Source of the DNA: Fragum whitleyi
Taxonomy: Eukaryota; Mollusca; Bivalvia; Cardiida; Cardiidae
DNA length: 64,000 nt
Direction: 5' to 3'
Assembly (NCBI GenBank): GCA_948146395.1
Contig: OX411544.1
Span: 88,440,132-88,504,131 of the forward strand
Shown: piece by piece, positions 46,134-56,800 of the stretch
Layout of the letters: each line of letters starts with the position of its first letter
How positions within the stretch are numbered: the first letter of the stretch is position 1
The notes under the pieces: generated by a model
The model's input: the letters and a program-made list of their open reading frames with translations, nothing else
Databases searched by the model: none
Told to the model about the DNA's origin: nothing
Made by a program: the position numbers and the translations under genes

Positions 46134-46806
46134 GCGTATAAATTACAAAATCCTAGTAACGCCTATGGTAGAGTTTACACTTATTCAAATTTAAGCATAA
46201 GTTAACGATTTTGCCAAAAACGTGTATTTGTCTCTCGAAAATGTAACAAGAAATGTAATAAGAAAATGCCGCACGTGGTTTTATATTTCGAAGGATAACA
46301 ACGGAGTGTTCCGAGAAAATAGAAATAGTCATTCGTTAAAACGAAAGAGCATTTCGTTAAAACGAAGTAATATTTCGTTATAACGAAATATTAATTCGTA
46401 ATAACGAAATACTAATTCGTTATAACGAAATATTAAATAGTTTAAACAAAATTCTAATTCGTTTTAACGAAATTCGTATTCGTTTTATCGAAATAGGTTT
46501 TCGTAAAAACGAAATAGGATTTCGATAAAACGAGATATTAATTCGCTATAACGCAATATCAATTAGTTTTAACGAAATACTAATTCGTTTTAACGAAATT
46601 GTAATTCGTTATAACGAAAAACTAATTCGTTATAACGAAATATTAATTCGTTTTAACGAAATATCAATGCGTTTTAACGAAATACTAATTCGTTAAAACG
46701 AAATAGTATTTCGATAAAACGAAATATTAATTGGTTTTATCGAAATAGTATTTCGTTATAACGGATTAAAAAATGTGTATATTATGTCACCTACGAGGCT
46801 CCGTAC
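46134..46806. mobile_element. Foldback-like element 2, one-ended
   Basis: Starts with the same terminal repeat (gcgtataaattacaaaatcc), followed by a 450-bp field of palindromic TTCGTT/AACGAA units (46330-46765). Next comes tgtgtatattatgtcaccta, the reverse complement of the unique insert of element 1, and then the similarity stops (gtaccaatgactcaaag). The expected second terminal repeat is missing, so it is truncated or rearranged. Confidence 0.75.
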
Positions 46807-46984
46807 CAATGACTCAAAGACATGCTCTCTTTTAGACGCGAGGGTCCAAGATCAATAACACAATTAACTTTTGTTCGAAAGTCGTCTACGGGACTGGCCC
46901 ATACATGATTTAATGGGTGAATTAGGTTGAATAACAATGGTTATAGGAAATGAAGGGCGTATGAGAATTCGAATGATTTACAGT

Positions 46985-47410
46985 TAATAACATCTCGAAA
47001 TTGATAAGGTGATTGATTTTGGGATGATTTAGGAATGAAATTGAATGAGTGTGTGGAGCGAGTTTTGAGTGAATTTAATGGGAGATAATCCTATATCGCA
47101 AATTTTGTTCAGGATGAACAAATTTGGCGATATTAAATACTCCCTTTAATAAAATATGCATACAAGTTCTACATATAGCTTCCTATTACTTCAAGAACCT
47201 ATGAGACGCTAACAATTTGAATAATGTCACAGAATTCGCGATTTTTCTATATCAAAATTTATTTTGAATGACGTTGTTGATTCTATATTTTCTAATGGGT
47301 TTGAGCGTTTTTGAATGGTTTGAGTGAGTGTTTGGAATGAGAGATTGGAGCGCTGAGTGAGCGATTTAGAATGGTTATGATTGAGGTGAATGTCAATGTC
47401 ACGATGTAAC
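46985..47410 (+). mobile_element. Subterminal-repeat MITE family, reference copy
   Basis: The left end has ttaataacatctcgaaattg, then gaatgagtgtgtggagcgag and taatgggagataat. An internal near-palindrome lies at 47092-47131 (atatcgcaaattttgttca / tgaacaaatttggcgatat). The right end has gagtgagtgtttggaatgag, gagtgagcgatttagaatgg and ends tcaatgtcacgatg. Related copies: 48447-48848 (reverse), 51375-51785, 60045-60290 and 60700-61320, with end fragments at 517-617 and 57468-57540. Repeated GAATGAG/GAGTGAG motifs near the ends look like transposase-binding sites. No ORF. Confidence 0.7.
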
Positions 47411-47467
47411 TAATTGTAGAATAGAAAATGGGTGATTCTATTTATCAAGTTATTCATTTTTATTGTA

Positions 47468-47541
47468 TTCTTATTATTATTATTATTATTATTATTTTTA
47501 TTATTTCTTTATTATTATTATTATAATTACTATTATTATAG
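47468..47541. repeat. ATT microsatellite
   Basis: Imperfect (TTA)n run with a few interruptions. Confidence 0.9.
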
Positions 47542-47655
47542 TTATCATTCGTAAACATAGCATTTTCTCACTTTCTTTTCTTTAAATATTGATTTTATGA
47601 AAGCCCGGACATTATTAATAATGGACAGATCGGAGGGTTGGCTTGGCTAAGATTT

Positions 47656-48055
47656 GTGACCCGTCACACAAAAGGACCATCTGAGTTGTGCTCTAATGAC
47701 GACCAAAGCCAGAATGCGCGGATTGCTCATGCTTACTAAAGTCGAAACTTTTCTCACTTTACTTATTTCCTAAATTTAGAATTTAAAATCTACCTCCCTG
47801 TGAAAAAGCTTTTGAAATGTGACCAGAGGTTGATCTGTACCGGAACCAATCTCTTTTAAATATATTGACCCGTCACGCGAAAAGGGACCATCTGGGAAGT
47901 TTGTACAATAAATTTTTGAAAAAGGGATTGGTTCTAGAACAGGCCTTCAAGAGGACGCACTTCAAAATACCCTTTCACATGCAGGTTTAATGATTATTCT
48001 AGATTCAGAAAATTAGTAAAGAGCGAAAAACAATCCGCGCAGTCTGACAAGGGTC
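47656..48055. mobile_element. Two truncated copies of the TGACGGGTCAC-type MITE
   Basis: A terminal motif gtgacccgtcacacaaaagg starts at 47656 and a second, tgacccgtcacgcgaaaagg, at 47866. Comparison with the complete copies at 51131-51318 and 52033-52289 shows that the first piece is in reverse orientation and the second in forward orientation, each lacking the opposite end. Confidence 0.65.
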
Positions 48056-48203
48056 GCCCGTATAAACATGCAGTTAAGCAATAGTCTGGAAAAGTAAGGC
48101 ATTACTTATTTAACAATTTTACATTACGGGAGGCAATTTCCAGTTTTCTCTGGTGAAAGCATTGACCTCGAATTTCCTTCTGCGCATTGGTAAATTATAT
48201 TTC

Positions 48204-48363
48204 AGCCTGTGCGTGACATTTCCAACAATTTGAAATGTTCATGAAGCAGAAATATTGAGCATTTGGACAATCACACAGTACATTTACAAGATAACCTGAT
48301 TTCCTAAAGGCACTTGAGACCAAATTGCGCACATTTGAAATTGTTGGAAATGTCACGCACATG
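48204..48363. mobile_element. TIR MITE (GTGCGTGACATTTCCAAC ends), copy 1
   Basis: The left end agcctgtgcgtgacatttcc and the right end ggaaatgtcacgcacatgt pair over about 34 bp, including caatttgaaatg inside. A second copy is at 61414-61644. Confidence 0.8.
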
Positions 48364-48446
48364 TTCATTTGTTTTTTGTCTATGTGTTTATCCTTTGAAA
48401 GTACGCCCAGAAATCAAAGGTTTCTTTTTAGGTTGGACACTTAGTA

Positions 48447-48848
48447 ACATCGTGAAATTGACATTCATCTCGATCAAAAATATTTAAAGTCGCTTGCATA
48501 GGGCTATAATCGTTCAGTTCGAGCACCCACTCAAACCATTCAATAATCGCTCCAAAATTTACAAAAACACTTCAAAATCGTTCAAAATGATCAACATTTC
48601 CATAACATCAACATTTTGCATGGTTTAATCGGCTGTTTTTATTTTTTAAGCTTCCGATTTATCCGTGAGGACACGAAATCAGAAAGGTACATAATTTTTA
48701 TCAAATGGAGATACAAAATTTCGTCAAATTGAACGAAATTACCGATTATGTTTTACATCACTTGAAAATCATTCAAAACTCGCTCATCACGCTTATTCAA
48801 TTTCATTCCAAAACCATTCAACTTGTCAATTTCGCGATGTTATAAACT
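48447..48848 (-). mobile_element. Subterminal-repeat MITE family, reverse copy
   Basis: The left edge aacatcgtgaaattgacatt and the right edge acttgtcaatttcgcgatgt are the two ends of the family seen at 46985-47410, inverted. Internal motifs such as cactcaaaccattcaat and actcgctcatcacg repeat. Confidence 0.65.
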
Positions 48849-48859
48849 AGATGAAATGG

Positions 48860-50040
48860 TAATGAACTTCATTTATATCACTCGAATTGTACCCACATTT
48901 ATATTTTACTTATTCGGGTTTATTCATTATCCGTGTCGCATATTTTTTTTTTTTTTTCAATAAGAAAAAAATATTTAGTCGTTTAAAAGGCATTTAAAGT
49001 CAGCCAGTAATGCTGCATGTTGGGCTTCGATCTTTAAGATAGTAGAACCGTAATACATCCGCAACATTTTGGAAATCATGATTATTCATAATGTTGACTG
49101 ATGTCTCCTGATCAAGATCATTGGGAATCCTCGTTTAACGGTCAAATGGCATTACTATCCAAAATCTTTCGGAACTATTACGGGTCCACTACCTTAATAC
49201 AGGGAGTTCTCCAACAATATAAACTTCTATGTGTTTTGTAACTGTTTCAGAAGCTGATATATTAAGATTATCGTTTGAAACTAAATTGAAAATAACAATA
49301 GATGTTATCAAGCGCTTCTAATCTATGCTTTTGCACATCGATTGTCTCTTGTTCATCAAATTTAAATTGGTGTCGAGACATTTGAGGATATCAATTGTTT
49401 ACGGACGTTCGGTTTGTGCAGAATGGTAAAGATTACGCCGTCAATGTAAGCCAAAAACCTTGTGACTTTAATTTTTAAAAGCTACAATTTCAGGGTTTCG
49501 GTCGCCCACTGATGGCATCTTCATTTCTATCGATTGTTTTAAGACCATTTTCTAATAGCTTGTTCTTGAAAAAGGTGCATTTACAGAAACATCACTCACC
49601 TTGATTTTAGTGTTCACATAAACTAACTAAAAGTAAAAGTTGAAATGTCAACAAAATATGTTTTTTCCAAAAATATCTTCCTCAGATAATCAGAAATTAA
49701 AGTCTGCAATAAATATTTATCTCCATTAAGTAACTACTTGTATATTAACTAGAAACATATTAAATCTGTGATGGGCTTTTCTTTGGGACAATCTGATGTT
49801 TACCAAGTTAATAATAAAAATGTTATTCAGCAAGCTTTTTTAGGTTAGACGAGGTTAATATTATAGTGTCTCAAAGAAAAACGAGAAATGGATCCCTCTT
49901 GTCTCATTATTATAATATTTTTAAAAAAAAAATGAATGCATTTTATCCCACATTACCAAACACATATCACGTCGACATTCATTTAGATGATGTCATTTAT
50001 GAGGTGATCTTATACTTATATAATTTATACATTTATGCCA
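48860..50040. other. Intergenic stretch, no gene recognised
   Basis: AT-rich, with a poly-T run at about 48943-48957. No coding region is supported. Confidence 0.35.
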
Positions 50041-50048
50041 ACGTTCTT

Positions 50049-50243
50049 AAGCCTAGTTTACATTTGCCACGGTCGCCGTACGATATCGCAGCCTGCGATT
50101 TTTCTTACCATTTTTGGACATCGTAGACAGCTACGGTCTGCGGCGTATGCGTTCAAAATGCCGCACGGGCGCCGCACGATTTTATGCTTACGGCAGGATA
50201 CGGGCGCCGTGCGGGCTCCGTAGGCCAAATGTAAACGAGGCTT
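50049..50243. mobile_element. GC-rich MITE with 20-bp TIRs
   Basis: The ends aagcctagtttacatttgcc and ggccaaatgtaaacgaggctt-type sequence are inverted repeats. The 150-bp interior is unusually GC-rich for this window, with many NGCCGTACG/GCCGCACG-type words. The reading frames here on both strands are shadows. Confidence 0.75.
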
Positions 50244-50255
50244 TAGTGTTTTATA

Positions 50256-50550
50256 TAAGAAAAAATATCTAACGAGCTTGGGAGAATTGATAATTGTCGA
50301 TGCTCTGTCGAGACAATTATCAATTTCCACAACTGAGTTAGATATTTTTTCATACAATACACTTAGTACGTATTATATTTAGCTTAAAACCTCTTTTTGA
50401 CTTGTTTTCGACAATGTTTCTAACAGGAGTACAAGTTTCTAAGAATAGCCGCATTATGTCATTATTCTAAAAATAATCATGTGATATTATAAAAGATATC
50501 ATATGGGATGTTATCACTCAGATATTTGAATAGTTATACGATAATTCCGT
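50256..50550 (-). mobile_element. Asymmetric hairpin element, copy 2
   Basis: The palindrome at 50262-50357 (atctaacgagcttgggagaa ... gttagatattttttcatac) is followed by the flank in reverse orientation (ccgcattatgtcattattct, then atcatatgggatgttatcac). It directly follows the GC-rich MITE. Confidence 0.75.
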
Positions 50551-50606
50551 AATTTATCTTGTCTTGTCTTGTTAATTCTTGTTCCATGCATCTATAGTCA
50601 TGTTTT

Positions 50607-50833
50607 TTAGACTTGACAAATAATTGCTGCTGCGTAAGTACAAACGGCGTCTTCCCATTTGTATCCGCGACGTCTACTTAGCACAGCACAGTTCGCACCA
50701 TGTTCTTGGTTGAGTGGTTTGTTATATGCCCAGGCCGTATAAAGTGGAGCATCGCCATTACTCCTCCAAACAAAACTATCGTCACCTCTCATATCCCTCA
50801 GTCCAAACCAGTAAAAAGCCGCTTTTCCGTGAT
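50607..50833 (-). CDS. Lectin gene last exon (end of C-type lectin-like domain)
   Basis: Phase 1 acceptor catgcttttag|AT, 227 nt including the TAA. It encodes AAFYWFGLRDMRGDDSFVW, then YTAWAYNKPLNQEHGANC and YKWEDAVC, and ends IICQV. The WFGL, W..W and final Cys residues match the C-terminal half of the fold. Confidence 0.85.
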
Positions 50834-53800
50834 CTAAAAGCATGCATTATGATTTCATAATATGTATTCCGATGAAAAGTCGTTATATCTTGTGAGTGAT
50901 CACCAATATAGCAGTTAAATTACCAATTTGATTCAATTCAATTTCTTTACTTGGCAAGTCGGAAAAATAATTGCAATTGACCATTTAAAAGGAATGTTAC
51001 ACAAGATTAAAGCTCAATGGTACGATGCAAACAAATACATTTTCGGCATAAATTATCAACTTTTTAGATATACATGTGCAAATTTGGGAAATAAACTAAA
51101 GCTTATTACCAATACTACGATCAAATATTTGTGACTCGTCACGCGAAAAGGAACCATCTGGAAATTTCATAAAATAAAAATTTGAAAAAAAAAGATTGGT
51201 TCTAGAACAGGCTAACCAGAAGTCGCATTTCCAAAAGCTAGATTCAGATAATTGGCAGTCTGACAAGGATCGACACTTATGCACTACCCAGATGGTCCCT
51301 TTTCGCGTGACGGTTCACATTCTAAATCGCTTTATCAGCGCCAGTTTGTCAATTTTACGACACACTTACAGTTTACAACTTCTTGAAATTAACAAGATGA
51401 ATCATTTTGGAATGAAATTGAATGAATACGATGAGTATGTTTTGAATGAACTTAGAGGAAGATAATTCAATGTGGCTTTTCTTTGTTCAGGTTGAACAAA
51501 AATAGAAATATTTATTACCTTCCTTTATTAAAATATGCATAAAACTTCTATAAATAGCTTCTTTCTTTCTTCAAAAACTAATCAGACGCTATGTTTCAAC
51601 TATATCGGTGAGATCGCAATTATTTCTCACTATATATATTTTGAATATAGTTGTTAATCTTATCGCTTTTGTCATTTTGGGTGGGGGTGAATCTTTTGAG
51701 TAAGTGATTGAATGGAGCGCTATGTGAGCGAATTAGAATGATTTTGGTCGGAATGAGAATGAATTTCACGACGTTATTAATTGTAGTTGTACAAATCGGG
51801 AAGTCGGGTGGGCTGGTACACAAAAAGACTAGAACATGAAGGTGGAATTAAGGTTTTTTCGTAATAACCGATCTAAAGAAATGGGAATTTAACAAAAGAG
51901 CGGGGTAGAATTTACCAAGTAAGTACGTCCGGAGAAGTTGAAACATTGCGTTCGTTCGAGGCTCCGCTAGAATTCCTCCAATCCCTTTACAATAGTTCTA
52001 AAAAAACACGAATGGAAAAAAAAAACATATATGTGACCAATCACGCGAAAAGGGACCATCTGGGAACTCAGTAAAGTAGATATTTGAAAAAGATATTGGG
52101 TCCAGCATAGATAAACCAGAGGTCGGATTTCTATTTTTTCACAGGAAGGTAGATTGATCATTCGAGATTAACAAAATAAGCAAAGTGCGAAAAGTGTCGA
52201 TCCTACTCAGTCTGCGCAATCGGCGCAGTCTGACTAGGGTCGATACTTTACGCACTTTCCAGATGGTCCCTTTTCGCATGACGGGTCACTTTTGTATATA
52301 CAATGTGTCTTTGCTTTTTTTCAGTGGGACAAGTGTGAAATAAGTTAAGACGTAAGATGAAAATTATGGTATAAATCATCTTTGGGTGGCACAGAAGGTA
52401 TCTATATATTTATATCATAGAATCTTGTGTGTATCGGTTAAATGGTTTTCATGGTATATATAAAGGTGAAATAGATTCCCTAAAGAAATATTGACCATAT
52501 CGCTACGGCATGGTTTAAACTGTTTTAAGAGTAATAGATCAGATTGTCAAAAGAATTCAAGTTATTTTTTTTTAAATAAAAAAGATGAGTTTTTAAACTC
52601 ATTTTTGACTCCCATAACCGATAAAAATAGAAAGAACTACTAACCGTACGTGAACATATGATAAGAGGACCATGATGGTCCTAAATCGCTTACCTGAGTA
52701 AGTCAACTCATAACTTGTCAACCTGGTTATAAATACCAGAGGTTATCTTGAGGTTCATTTAGGATAGTTTTGAAAGAAACAGATTTCAATATCGTCCTTT
52801 TGAATTTGATTTTTCTTTAATTTTCGTGAAGATTTTACCTTCCTGTTACAATGACAACCAGAGTTATGAATGGTATTAAACAACTTAAGTAGGGCTTTAC
52901 CATCGATTTTCAACCTTTCCGTTACTATGGAAACCAGGGTATTTGTTGGAATTAAAGCTGCTCTTTCACAGATTGGGAAAATGCGATTTTTTTTTATCTT
53001 TTTTGCAGAATTCATCGTAAATTATAACTTCATCGTGTAAAAAACTCTACAATAATAAGTTTCGATCTGGTAAGGCAAGGGAAGAAGACAGATATTCCTG
53101 AATTAAGCGGAATTCCATTTTGAAAAAATAAAGCAACTACTTACGCCTAAAAGATTATTCTTAAATTTGAGCCAACTATTTACGCATGCAATCCGCCTGT
53201 TTGTCCGATTCTATCAAAGGCCAAGGTACAAGTATTTGTCAATTAGGAAACTTCAGATCGATACATGCGAAAAATAAATCATTATACATGAATAAAAAAC
53301 ATGAAAATAACAATTCGTAATTAATAGCTTGGGTATAGACTGGTTCCGTCACTTACCATGCCGCTTCGAACATTCAAGCTACAATTTTGTTGAAATGGGT
53401 TCATTAGTGCAATACCCATGTGCGGTTCTTAAACATTGGAAAATGCACAAATTTCCGAAACTCAGTACCAGTTTATTTTTGTTTTTTGTTGTATTTTGTT
53501 TTTAGTTTCATGAAAATTCATCCATAAATGAAGCAGTTGTGTAAATGATAAATGATAAATATGAAATAAATCTCCTTTTCCCAAGACACTGCATACTATC
53601 ACTAAACCTCCATCAAATGCACAAAATAAGTCACTTGATAAGGGACATTCTATTATACAAATGTATCTATAAACAAAAGAGGAAGTTAACAATAAGGCCC
53701 CCTTTTCCGCGATGCGGCATATCACCAAATGGCAAATGGTCACATGATGAGAATTTTTTTGATAGGCGTTTTATGAAAATCTGTGGAGTTATGTTAACAT

Positions 53801-56800
53801 AGAATATACGTAAAGGCCCCTTTTATCATGACACAGCATGTAACTTTCTTTTCTAGGCTCTCTTTTCTATGACGCATGATGAAATCACTAGACCACATCA
53901 ATATGTACATGGTCAGATAATGTTAAACTCTAAGTGGAATTTCCATTATCTTCCATATGTAAATAAAGGAGTTGTGTTAACAAAGATTATGCAGAAAGGC
54001 CCCCTTTTGTCATGAAGCTGTATATAACTAAAAATCCACTAATGTATATAGTCACTGGAAAAAGAATATTCGATGAAAGTTTCACATGAATGTATCCATA
54101 AATAAAAGAGTAAATTTGTTAAGAGGGAAGTTTACATTTCTATGACGCAGTACGCATTTTTAAGACCACATCAATATGCACATGGTCAGATGATGAAGAA
54201 TTCTATGTGATTTTTTTTTCCACGATTATATACTACTCAAAGCTTGCTAAGCACCGACTTTTTCGCTGGCCTACAGGAGCTGATTTAAAATAAACATTCG
54301 TGTTCGTGTTTAAAATTGTACAATAATGTATTGACAAGATATCCAATGTATACATTACCAAATTTTACACGCAATTTTCTCGCGAGACTCGTGCAAAATG
54401 AGAAAAACCCGGTTTCTTACCTGTTCTTTCTCATTTTCTACATGTACAGGTTCGTGTAGATGCTTAGTTTCTGTTTTTCAGTACTTTATTGACTTTTAAG
54501 TCGTTACTCATGGCTAATCCAAATGTCAGACGATATTTATCTGTCGAACAATTGTGGCGTGCTATAGGTATGGTGAAGCAAGGGGTTTCCCACCGTGATG
54601 ATGGTATGGTACTGGTAGTACACCATACTTTTGTAACCAGAGCTTGAGCACGATACCTACAGTATGGTACACCTGTAAGGAGACATGGTGGAGATAGGAG
54701 TAGAGCTACCTCCGTCGCAGAAGACCGATTTTGGTAATTCAAGCCCGATGGAACGGGTTTGCTGCGGCAACGCAGCTACGTTCGGACCTTCAAAACGCAT
54801 CGGGAGTGCGCGTTTCGACTCAAACCATACGAACACGGCTGCATGGGCTTAACCTGAGGTCAAGAAGACCATGTATTCGTATTCCGCTGTCCCGAGTTCA
54901 TTGTCGGCGTCGGTTATCATGGGCATTGGATCATGTTGGCTTGCGCATAAGATGCTGGCGCCTCGTCTGAACTGGCCTGCTCGCTCACTAGACTTAAATC
55001 CAATAGAGAATATGTGAAATGAGCTACAGGTCCGAGTTTCGGCTCGCCAGGTCCAGCCAAGGACACTCCAGGAGCTCGGCCAGATCCTTAGAGAAGAATG
55101 GTCTGTTATACCCCATAGAGTAATCCAGAACTTAATTAGAAGTATGCACAGGCGCTGTAAGGGTGTTATTGACAGTGTCGGCTCTCACACTCGTTATTGA
55201 ACGAAATGCAATTGAAACAACAAATCGATTTTTTTTTTCAATTTTCAAGAAAACTGACTATTTTCTAGGGTCTCCCTGTTTGGTTTACATTTAAAGTCTT
55301 CTTTTCATTATAAAGCTTTATTTTCTTCTTAAAATTCGATAAACTGCTAACAATCGACCGTTTTCCAATATTCTTATTATCACATTTCATTTTTCCTAAA
55401 ATTATAGTATAAAAAAGTTTTGGTGCTAAACAAACTTTGAGTTGTATACGAAGGAGTTGTGTTAACAATGAATTCTTGAAGTTTAAATTCAAATATAGGC
55501 CACTTTTCTCGTGACGCTTAATCGATCAGGAATTCTTTTTTAAGAGAGCAATCAATGTGGTGATACAATATTTCTGGGCAAGTTTAAGGTCAATCTGATG
55601 AAAACTGTGGACTTTATATCTTTAATGAGGATTTTCTAATTAAATGATTATTTGGCCCCTTTTTTCTGTGATGCTTGACAGATCAGGCCTTCTATGATAA
55701 GGAAGCATCATTTTAAAGGTGCAATCGTTCTGAGCGAAATTAAAGACAATCGGATGTAAACTGTTGACTTGAAAGCGTAAACGAGGGTTTTTTAATTAAA
55801 AGTTTAATCATTTTTATTTGGCCAGTTTTCCCATGACGCTTGGTGGATCGGGTCCATTTTTGAAAGGAACCATCCTTGAGATAGTACAGCCATTCTTAGC
55901 AAGTTTGAAATCAATCGGGTGACAACTGTGGACTTTAGAGAGTTAACGAGGATTTTCTAATTAAATTTTAATTATGCTCCTATTGCCATGACGCCTGGCG
56001 GATCTGACCCATCTCGAAATGAACGATCCTTCTGTTGGTCAAATCCTTCTGACCAAGTTTAAAGTCAACCAGATGAAAATGTTGACTTTATAGCGTTAAC
56101 GAGGATGTTCTCGTAATTTTTTTCAATTATTTTCATTCGACTCCTTTTCCCGTGACGCTTGACAGATTGGCCAATTTTCGAAAGGAACCAAGAAAGTTTG
56201 AAGTCAATTGGATGAAAACTTTCGATTTTGGAGCGTTAACGAGGATTTTCTGATTAAATTTAAAAAAGGCCCCTTTTATCATGACACCAGACGGATCTGA
56301 CCCATTTTCGAAATGAACGCTCAGTGTTATTGGTTTATCATTCTGACAATGTTTTAAGACAATCGCATAAAAACTGTGGACTCTAGAGTATTAACAAGCA
56401 AAGTTAACGGACGAACTGATAGACGGATGTGCGCCGTACGCAATATCCCTTCTGATCTTCGGCCAGTAGAGCTAACAACTAAGGCTAGATCAACACCAAC
56501 TTTATTTGAGGACACAACGTGATAAGAAGAAGCTTAGCCGTCTATTTAACAAGCAACTGGTCACTTCTCTTTAATACAATACATTTGTATCTAGTCACTG
56601 GTCCTTTTGCTCTCACACACAATGTTTCTTGAAATGACGTAGCTATAACTTTAAGGTATAAGATAAATGATTTTGGTAAGGTAAAGGAATAGAAACTTGT
56701 TAAGCATTAGAACGGTTGGAACTGCGTTAGAATAAACTGAATCATTTTTATCATTTTTATTTGTAGAAACGGTCTGAGTTTTGTCATTCTTCGTAAATAC

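Noticed and set aside
44640..46765. CRISPR-like array of short regular repeats
   Set aside because: Units are palindromic and contiguous with no unique spacers, and the surrounding DNA is eukaryotic.
52680..52770. Candidate missing lectin exon before the donor-like ctcag/gtaagcg at 52690
   Set aside because: The phase 1 translation does not resemble a lectin domain, and the site lies in a recurrent repeat edge motif.
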